A stretch of DNA of 64,000 nt from Ampelomyces quisqualis (lineage: Eukaryota; Ascomycota; Dothideomycetes; Pleosporales; Phaeosphaeriaceae). Made by a program: the position numbers and the translations under genes. The notes below the pieces were generated by a model, which had not been told where the DNA came from, searched no databases, and saw nothing but the letters and a program-made list of their open reading frames with translations. Location of the stretch: positions 310,001-374,000 of the forward strand of contig JAGTXZ010000005.1 of assembly GCA_018398575.1 (NCBI GenBank). The letters are read 5' to 3'. Of the stretch, positions 56,113-64,000 are shown in pieces; the first letter of the stretch is position 1, and each line of letters begins with the position of its first letter.

Positions 56113-57941
56113 ATGGATAGGTCGCCGCTCACGATCTACAATCTCCAACCAATGCCTCCCACTTGGGATTGGGTGGGGATCTTCTACATCACCTTCTGCG
56201 CAACATGGACCACGATAATAGTTGCAGGTATGGCATTCTGCTGGTACAATCGGCATCTCCCCATGTTGCGGGTTCGAGGTCTGCCGCTGGCATTTGCGGC
56301 TGTCACGCTTCTTCACTTGTATTGGATCATGGCGCAGATAACGTACCCTATTGGAGCCACTATGCCCATCGTCATTGCCTACGACGTGCAATTTTTCATC
56401 ATGGGGACTTGGTTCCCCATGGGTATCGCATTATTTCATGCTTCTAACCTGCGTTTCCTTCAAGTAGCTAAGCTACAGAGGCATTTTGCACAGCAGGACT
56501 TGACGAGGAAGAAGGCCAAAGATGGTGCACGCACTTCGTGGACGTCCAGGATACGGGATATGGACTATAATACAAAGGTCATGACCTTCATTGTCATAGG
56601 AATGGTGTTCCAGGTACGCCCACATCACATCCGCGCGAAGACTCTGAACTGACTTCCACTCAGACTCTTCTCACTGCGGGCATGTGGGTCGCTTGCAAAA
56701 AATACCACCCATCATTTGGTTTCCCCGGCACTGAGATTCGTGGAGCAACCTTACCGGAACAGCTCCGAGATTTGGGCATCGGATGGGAGTGGTGGCCCAG
56801 TGTCGCATGGCAATTCGTCTGGACATGGGGCGTGGCGCCGGTCATGATCTGGAAATCTTGGAACATCCGCGATACTATGGGCTGGCGGACACAAACAATT
56901 GGCGCTTGTCTTTCAGGGTTTGTCCACATATCACCGCATCATATCTTTACTGACACTCGTGTCCAACAGACTACATGCTACACCTATGTTTCTCATCGCA
57001 TCGTACGCTCCAGCTTTCTCCAAGGTCAATGTGTACTTCCACCCAAGCCAATGGTATACGACCTCCTCATCCCCTCTTACCAACCGCCCCAACTAACACG
57101 CTACAGGATCCACCTGCACACAATGTTTCTCGAATCCTTCCTCATCTTCATCCCCGCCTACCAAATCATCCGCCAACGGCACACGACCCGACGCGTGGCC
57201 TACTCCAACGAAAAATGGCAAAACTCGGAAGCGACCACCATCTGCGTCTCCGCCATCCCCCCCTCATTCAAAGCCTCATCGTCCATCAACCTCGTGGAAA
57301 AAGACGACGTGTTCCCATCCCTCAGCGCAGACTCACAATACAGCGACGACCTCCTCACCATGACGGCACTCAACCGCGTCCTAGCAGACCACCCCACGCC
57401 CCTGCAAGAATTCTCCGCCTACAGCGATTTCTCAGGCGAGAACATTGCGTTCCTGACGCGCGTCGCGGGCTGGAAGGCACGCTGTGTCGCGGGCGAGGAC
57501 GACACGAGGGACTTGTTCAACGGCGCGCTGGGGATTTATGTCGATTTCGTTAGTCTGCGCGATGCGGATTTTCCGCTGAATTTGTCGTCGCAGCAGCTGA
57601 GGGAGCTGGAAGGTTGCTTTGAAGCGGCGGCGCGCGTCGTCTGCGGCGATGTGTGTGTTGATACTGTGGTGCCGTTTGCGTTTGGTGCGCCGTTTGGTGA
57701 CGATGATGCGCAGTCTGACCGCACGGTTGTATATGAGAGGTATGTGGGTGATGTGTCGGAGACGTTTGGGATGGACGTGTTTGATGAGGCGGAAGCGCAT
57801 GTTAAGCATTTGGTGTTGACGAATACGTGGCCCAAGTTTGTAAGGGAGATGCAGCTGCGCAGACGGAGGAGTGAGGAGTCGGAGAGAAGCGATGGGACTG
57901 TTGTTTCGAGGGTGAGGAGGGCTATTAGAAGTCTTGTATAG
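56113..57941 (+). CDS. membrane-anchored RGS-domain protein
   Basis: Exons 56113-56613, 56664-56917, 56970-57053 and 57107-57941 give 557 residues. The N-terminal 300 residues hold about six to seven hydrophobic helices (for example WVGIFYITFCATWTTIIVAGM, LPLAFAAVTLLHLYWIM, MTFIVIGMVFQTLLTAGMWVA, PMFLIASYAPAF, MFLESFLIFIPAYQII). The C-terminal half contains an RGS fold: MTALNRVLADHPTPLQEFSAY, SGENIAFLTRVAGWK and FPLNLSSQQLRELEGCFEAA, ending in a basic tail. RGS domains accelerate GTP hydrolysis by G-alpha subunits. A GPCR-like membrane part fused to RGS is known in filamentous fungi and in some plants. Ligand and partner unknown. Confidence 0.88.
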
Positions 57942-57994
57942 TCGTTCTCTATGTGTCTTTTGTTCCATGTTGTGTATCATGCCACGCGAACCAC

Positions 57995-58968
57995 TCACTG
58001 CCCATCAAGATCAACATACTTCTTCCAATCGTGCTGCTCCCTAAAACCCAACACTTCCTTGATCTTCCGATTACTCAACGGCGCCTCAAACTCACCGACC
58101 TCCCTCGTAATCGGCGTGTCGGGCGCATACTGTTCAAGAAACTGCCTCGTCGGCCACGTGACAGTAATACTATCATTCGTCGCATTAAACACCTGAAACC
58201 CCAATCCATCCTTCTTGACACACAAATCGCAAATCTGGCCCAGATCCCTCGCATCGATATAACTCCATGCATTCCTCTTCCGCTTCATCGGCTCGGCTAC
58301 ATACGCCGGGAAATCCCGCGCGTACTCATGCGGCTCAATCACATTCCCAGTACGTAGAGCGTAGATATCGGCGTCGAACCGGCGCGCGAAGCCGCGTGCT
58401 ACACGCTCGCCGCAGAGTTTGGACATGGCGTAAGTGTCCATGGGATTTACATCTAGGGATTCGTCGAGCGGGAAGGACGTGTAGTTCAACTCGCCTTGGC
58501 CGAAACAGACTTCGTAGGTAGTTTCGGAGGATGCGATGATTATTTTGCGGACGCCGAGTTTGCAGGCGGCTTCGATGACGTTGTAGGTGGAGGTTACGTT
58601 GCCGCGGAAACATTCGTTGTCCTTTCCAATCTGTCAGTGTGAGGCCTGATGTTGGGAGGGGAGCATGGTTGTACCGGCACCAACATATTTCGGGCGTAGG
58701 CGGCGAAGTGGATGACTGCATCGGGGGGGCCGGCATTGTTGGGGCCTTCGTAGTCGCTGAAGGAGTAGTGGCTTGTGAGGGCGTTGTAGACTTGGCCGCT
58801 GTCTGTGAGGTCGGTTTTGAGGGTGAAGACGCCGGCTTCTGGGTCGGGGAAGTCGGTTAGGTCGACGTTGAGGACTTCGTAGCCCTGTTGTTTGAGATGG
58901 GGAATGCAGTGTCGTCCGGCTTTGCCTGAACCGCCTGTGAAGACGATTCTTTTCCCGTTGCTTGGCAT
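57995..58968 (-). CDS. NAD(P)-dependent epimerase/dehydratase
   Basis: Exons 58968-58675 and 58630-57995 give 309 residues. Extended SDR features: FTGGSGKAGRHC (TGxxGxxG nucleotide loop), a VDLTD acidic end of beta-2, AVIHFAAYAR, IIIASSETTYE (catalytic Ser region) and the YAMSK catalytic pair. C-terminal substrate part is short (total length about 310, usual for the family). The substrate may be a nucleotide sugar or another carbonyl compound; it cannot be set from sequence. Start ATG MPSNGKR preferred; an in-frame ATG lies 30 nt upstream. Confidence 0.9.
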
Positions 58969-59318
58969 CTTGAAGGTATACTTGGGGAGCGTAGTCAATT
59001 GACGTTGTTTAGCAGGTCAATTGTATTTGGCGGGGTAGATGTAAGCATCAATCGGGTTGGATCTTATAACAATAGTAAATTCCATGTTCAGAAATGTCAT
59101 CATGATGTTCTGCACGGGTACAATTGTCCCGCCGGCAGTTGCACGCGGAGAAGGACGCGACGTTGAATGGATGGACGACGTCACCCGCCCATGGAGGTCG
59201 CATGGACCCACGCATTTCTTCTCCGACGCCGGCTAGTGCACTCCAGCTTGACGACTCCCGCCTCACTCCGCCTAGCACCTGTCGCATTCCCTATGGTTGC
59301 CTATTTATACCCTTACAG
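58969..59318. promoter_or_regulatory. divergent promoter region, epimerase and mitochondrial protein
   Basis: 350 bp between divergent start codons. A TATTTATA-like element at about 59302-59309 lies very close to the plus-strand start codon, so it may not be the true promoter. Confidence 0.4.
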
Positions 59319-60244
59319 ATGACCACCGGTCTCATGCGGCGGTTTTCGAGCTCTGCCCGCACTCAGCTCCCATGGCCGGCTGCGCGCTCCCTCACGGCGC
59401 CTCGACTCCTGGGGCTGAGGCAGTATCAGAGGACCATCACCGACGTTCGCCCACGCCAGGCCACAGTATCGCGGAGCTGGTTCACCAGCTCATCGCCATG
59501 CTTCTCTCCGGAGCCCGACGAGCACGAGAAGAAGCGCCTTGCAGAGCGCAACCTGAAGCTGGGTAACAGTATGCCACCCCTCGTTGGGCTCGTGGGAGGC
59601 TATATGCTGACACGCCTGAAGCCATCCGGGTCCTCCACGAGAGCCTCCCTACGCTCCTAGTGTTTCCACTCCCGCAAGACGTCCTTTCGCCGCACATCAG
59701 TCTCCACCTCTTCCCCTCGACGCACCCTCATCTTCCCACCGTCAGCGGCAAGATTGCATACACCGCAGCACTGTGGACGGCGCCCGTCGCGTGGGGCAGG
59801 GTGCCAGTAGTCGGCAATGTAAAGCTCAAGATTTTGTCTGAGCGCATGGTCAAGAACGGCGGCACATGGACCCCCGCGAACTACCGCAATGAGAAGCTGA
59901 TTGTCAAGTGGGAGACGTGCGGCAAGTCTGAGAAGGAGCAGGGCCACGTCAGCGACGTGGTGGAGAAGATCACGAGCATTGTCGCCGGCTCGAGGCCCAC
60001 TCAGAAAGAGTTCACCGGGCTGTTCCTGTTCGAGTTCGACGAGCAAGGACGGATCATCAGCCACACAATCGAGCACACGGAAGAGGGACGGCACTTTGAA
60101 AAGACTGCCAAGGTCATCAGCGTCACCGACTGGCTGCTGGGAAGAGCGTGGGGGCGGCGCGACGAGGCCAGTCCCAGCCTCGCTTTTGTTCGATGCGACC
60201 GAGTGCGCAGCGCGAGTCCAAAGTGTGTAACCACCAAGTCATGA
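59319..60244 (+). CDS. mitochondrial protein of unknown function
   Basis: Exons 59319-59562 and 59622-60244 give 288 residues. The N terminus (MTTGLMRRFSSSARTQLPWPAARS) is basic and lacks acids, typical of a mitochondrial presequence. After EHEKKRLAERNLKLG the intron joins in phase to AIRVLHESLPTLLVFPLP. The second part has ISLHLFPSTHPHLPTVSGKIAY, ALWTAPVAWG, VGNVKLKILSERMVKNG and LFLFEFDEQGRIISHTIEHTE, the last resembling an SnoaL/NTF2-like strand pair. I recall similar proteins widely in Pezizomycotina but know no function. Confidence 0.82.
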
Positions 60245-60629
60245 TGTGTCTGTATTCTGTAGCATAGCGAATGAGAGGATGCGTCACGTCGTCGTCGACG
60301 GTCGCACACGCGCGAGCTGCCCACCCGTGCCGCGTGTGTGGATGCGTTGGCCAATGCAGCCAGCGATCATGTGCCGCGCGTGTTTTGATTCGTGCAAGAC
60401 GGCTGACAGCTGCTGTGCGTCGCTCTCCCCCAGAGTCCCGGACGCCCATATGTAACTGTCCGCCTGGCCGCCGTCGAGTCCCTGCACGCACTCCCTCCCG
60501 ACCTCCCGCCGTCGCCAGCCTTCCGCATTGAGCTAGCCCCAGCCCCAGCCTCATTGCAGGCCTCTCCGGGTCCCCCATCACCACCACGCCCTCCGCCCTC
60601 CGCCCCCCGCCATCCGACGTCGCACAGCC
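60245..60629. other. intergenic, GC-rich promoter side of the EDE1 homologue
   Basis: 385 bp without a convincing frame. C-rich toward the start codon. Confidence 0.45.
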
Positions 60630-63600
60630 ATGGCGGACCTCTCGGCGAGCGGCGAACTGAGTGCGTTGCTGCCATTCCGCGCGTCTCCTCGTCCGCCCCG
60701 CTAATCAGGCGCAGACCAGCCCATCCTCAACCTCACCCCCGACGAGAAGCGCATCTTCCAGTACCTCTTCCAACAGGCAGACACGGAGAAGCTCGGCGTC
60801 ATCACCGGCGAGATTGCCGTCAAGTTCTTCGAGCGCACCAAGCTCCAGCCCGCCGTCCTGGGCGAGATATGGCAGATAGCAGACACGGAGAACCGCGGGC
60901 TGCTGACCATGGCCGGCTTCTGCCAGGTCCTGCGTCTCATCGGACACTACCAGGCCGGCAGAGACCCCGCGCCCGAGCTGGCCTTTCGCCGTCGGTTCCT
61001 CTGAAGCCGCCTTGAGGATCCGCGCTGACACTGCTGTAGCCGCCCCGCTGCCCAAGTTCGAGGGCCTGCAAATCCCAGCCGCCCCGTCGGCTGCGCCCAG
61101 CTTCTCTCCACAGACCACCGGCTCATTACAAGCCCAGATGAGCGGCAACGGCCCCATCCGCGTCCCCCCGCTAGTACCCGCCAAAGCGGCCGAGTATGCA
61201 GGCTTGTTCGAGAAGTCGGGGGCTGTCAACGGCGTCCTCTCAGGCAAGCCATGGCAAAGCATACCCACGCACGTGCGCTGACAACCCACCAGGTGAAAAC
61301 GCAAAGGACATCTTCGAGAAAGCACGGCTACCCAACGAAGTCCTCGGTCGCATCTGGAACCTCTCAGACACGGAACAGCGCGGAGCGCTCAACGTCACCG
61401 AGTTCATCATTGCCATGCACATGCTGGCATCATACAGGACAGGCAACATGAAGGCGCTACCGAATGCGCTACCGCCGGGTCTGTACGAGGCCGCATCGCG
61501 TCGAGGCCAGCTTCCTCCACCCCCAGGCCGACCCGAGCAGTCCGCGACCATCCCACGCCAGTTCAGTGGCCAAAATGCCCCCAGGACACAAAGCCCTCTG
61601 TCAAGACCTCCATTCGGTGCTCCGGCCCAGTCGGCGCAGGCAACCGGCAGCGATTGGCTGATCAGCCCCCAAGAGAAGGCCTCGTATGATAATCTCTTCA
61701 ACGGAGTGGACAAGGCGGGACGTGGCTTCATTACCGGAGACCAAGCCGTCCGCTTTTTCAGCGATTCCGGCCTCCCAGAAGATGTTTTGGCTGGAATCTG
61801 GGATCTAGCAGACATCAATTCAGAGGGACAACTGTCCAAGGACGAATTTGCGGTGGCCATGTACTTGATCCGGCAGCAACGAAAGGGCGACTCCCTTCCC
61901 ACGACGTTGCCACCGAGCCTCATTCCTCCGTCTTTGCGCACCGCTGCCAACCAATCGGTGCCTGTGCCTGTACAGACCGCGCCCACCATACTCAAGCCCA
62001 CATCTGCCGCCGATGATCTATTTGGACTGGACGCCTTCTCGAATCCTGCGCCTGCTCCGCAGCAAGCCGCCCAGTCGACTGGCGACTCCGCATCGTTCAG
62101 CCGTCCTTTCGACAACGACCCCTTCGCAAGTAAAGCAGCTTCGCCTTCGTCTTCCCATCCATTTCAGCCATCACCACGAAACCCTGCTTCGACCTTCAAA
62201 CCTTTCATGCCCAGCTCGTCCTTTGGGCAGACTCTGACGTCGCACTCTACAGGCCAGTCAGCCAGCTCGCAGGCGCAAGGCCGTGGTATTCAAGCATTGC
62301 CTATGGACGATTTGCTCGGTGCAGAGAACGATGCAGATATAAACAAGAAGCTGACACAAGACTCGACTGAGCTAGCCAATATGTCGAACCAAATGACGAC
62401 ACTTCGCAATCAGATGCAAGAAGTCCAAAACAAGAAGGTTACGACAGCAAGCGACTTGAACAGTGTCAATACCCAGAAGCGCGATCTGGAGATCCGTCTG
62501 ACACAATTCAAGAGCCAGTACGAGCAAGAGGTCAAGGCTGTGAAAGAGCTGGAGGACCGTCTTGCTGCCTCACGCAACGAGACTCGTAAGCTACAGCAAG
62601 ATGTCGCCATGATCGAAGGCACCATTCAGGACCTTCAGAACCAACATCGCCAAGTTGGTGGTGCACTCGAGTCTGACCAGCGTGAGAATAGTAACTTGAA
62701 GGAGCGCATTCGCCAAATCAACGCCGAGATCGGACAGCTACGACCACAACTGGAGAAGATGAGGAATGATGCTCGGCAACAAAAGGGCATGGTAGCGATC
62801 AACAAGAAGCAGCTCGCTACGAATGAAGGCGAGCGCGAGAAGATCAAGAATGAGATGAACGACCTTAGCAGGGCACCCGAGGAAGGTTTCCAGAGTCCCC
62901 AGCCCCAGACACCACAAGTTGTCAGCCCCGCCGCATCGACGGCAAGTCAAAGCACCAATCCCTTCTTCCGCAAGTCACCCCAGCCGGTGACCGAGAACAC
63001 CATGTCGCCTTCAGGCTTTGCGCCCGCTCCACACAAAGACTTCGATAGCGTCTTTGGATCTTTCGCGTCCCCGCAGAACACAGCACCACCGGTCTCTTTC
63101 CGTTCTGACTCGCAAAACCAGGGCCCATCATTCTCTGCGCCGTCTGGTCAATCCGTTCGCTCGTCCGAGGGCCCTGATGTGCCCACGCCTTCGACTTCGC
63201 CACCTCTGTCTTCGTACCAGGAGTCCCCACGCGGCGCAGAGCCTCCAGTGCTCCCCGAGTCACGTCAATTCGGGCCCTCTTTCTTGCCTCTTAGAGATGC
63301 CATGCCTCGTTCGGATTCCTTCAGCTCTTCTGTCAAGGTCTCTGCGCCCGCTAGTAGATATGGCGGTCCAGGAAACGAGACGCCGACACTCTCGAAGGCT
63401 TCTCCTGCCAGCACTCCAGTACCCGAGAAACCCAGTGTGGAGCGTTCAGATACTAGCCGCACAGAAACTGACAACTATCATCCCTCCCTCTTCGATCGAA
63501 GCGTTTCCACGGCCTCACCTGTAACTAGCGTCACCAGCGATGCTCAGCGCTCTACCAGGCCTGAGGAGCGTAAAGACAATTACCCCAATTTTGGACCACC

Positions 63601-64000
63601 GTCGCAACTTGCACAGGACGTACCCGGTGCATTTCCCCGCGACACAGCATCGCCTCTTCAGCAAATACAGACTGGAGAAAGTAACCTGGGTGGACAGAGC
63701 AAAAGCAACAACCGCTCCGACCCGTTTGGACCCAACTTGGTAGAGCAGCCACGCGCAGGTGGCAAGGTGGACTTTGATTCTGCATTCGCTGGTTTCGGTC
63801 CTAGCCGTCAGAACACGGCCAGTGTTTCTTCTGCCAACGCCCCTGTTGAGAACTCGAACAGGTTCAACAAAGAGTTCCCTCCAATCGAAGACCTGGCCCA
63901 TGACGACGACAGCGACAGCAACGATGGGCGAGGCTTTGATGATAACTTTACCTCACTCTCTCCTCAGCAGAAGCGTGTCAGTACTGGTCTGGATGGCCAA
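60630..64000 (+). CDS. EDE1: EH-domain endocytic scaffold, EDE1-like, cut by window end
   Basis: Exons 60630-60660, 60709-60990, 61040-61243 and 61293 to beyond 64000; 1075 codons are visible. Three EH domains: residues about 15-105 (EKRIFQYLFQQADTEKLGVI, EIWQIADTENRGLL), about 150-240 (VLGRIWNLSDTEQRGALNVTEF) and about 295-385 (VLAGIWDLADINSEGQLSKDEF), each with an EF-hand-like loop. Then DDLFGLDAF and DPF motifs, a coiled coil (about 560-740), and a Ser/Pro-rich tail with more DPF and NPF motifs. Ede1/Eps15 starts clathrin-mediated endocytosis at the plasma membrane; a C-terminal UBA domain is expected outside the window. The third intron starts with GC (61244-61292). Confidence 0.94.

Noticed and set aside
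1..64000. tRNA, rRNA or CRISPR features
   Set aside because: Scanning for B-box-like GGTTCGA words, rRNA-like conserved stretches and regularly spaced repeats found nothing convincing by eye; a tRNAscan run would settle the tRNA question.

Overview
This is nuclear DNA of a filamentous ascomycete. Genes carry short GT-AG introns (about 45-175 nt, one of 345 nt), the products belong to fungal families, and the first 8 kb is a retrotransposon copy destroyed by RIP-like C-to-T mutation. The mix (Fung_rhodopsin-type membrane protein, LPxEIRxxVY F-box-like proteins, NmrA-like reductase, fused PABA synthase, HUS1, EDE1) fits Pezizomycotina, most likely Dothideomycetes/Pleosporales. The class and order are inference.

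Layout. 1-8050: AT-rich, RIP-mutated Ty3/gypsy retroelement, pol on the minus strand, with reverse transcriptase and RNase H still readable through many stops. 8050-10200: gene-free flank with degraded repeats. 10.2-11.8 kb: seven-helix membrane protein. 14.0-18.7 kb: F-box-like protein, NmrA-like gene with an in-frame TGA, protein kinase. 19.7-22.4 kb: SprT-like metalloprotease and HUS1 of the 9-1-1 clamp. 22.4-26.8 kb: the longest gene-free stretch, ending in a TATA box and CT-rich leader in front of two nearly identical mini-ORFs encoding (E)GRGGYN. 28.1-31.6 kb: MSS1 (mitochondrial tRNA modification) and MAK16 (60S biogenesis), divergent. 31.9-32.6 kb: reading frame broken by one TAA. 33.9-35.8 kb: sugar transporter. 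36.7-37.7 kb: PHO4/NUC-1-like bHLH factor. 38.3-40.4 kb: CWC21 and CDC123, divergent. 41.2 kb: second F-box-like protein. 42.7-48.3 kb: COG1 and PABA synthase. 49-50.5 kb: MFS transporter. 51.4-54.0 kb: YPT1 and GGC1. 56.1-57.9 kb: membrane RGS protein. 58.0-60.2 kb: NAD-dependent epimerase and a mitochondrial protein. 60.6 kb to the end: EDE1-like EH-domain protein, cut by the window edge.

Most genes are core housekeeping (ribosome biogenesis, splicing, eIF2 assembly, Golgi and ER traffic, endocytosis, folate precursor synthesis, mitochondrial GTP import, DNA-damage clamp). They sit as unrelated neighbours or divergent pairs; I see no secondary-metabolite cluster.

The most unusual observations are: (1) C-to-T damage in the retroelement confined to the context pyrimidine-C-purine; (2) the duplicated GRGGYN mini-ORFs, whose differences are synonymous apart from one extra codon; (3) conserved frames broken by single stops, where every TAA is preceded by C; (4) the conserved FCVGK end of MSS1 on a 19-nt exon 345 nt away; (5) a GC-AG intron inside an EH domain of the EDE1 homologue. 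Exon borders were worked out by hand from splice signals, phase and family similarity recalled from knowledge; no search was run.
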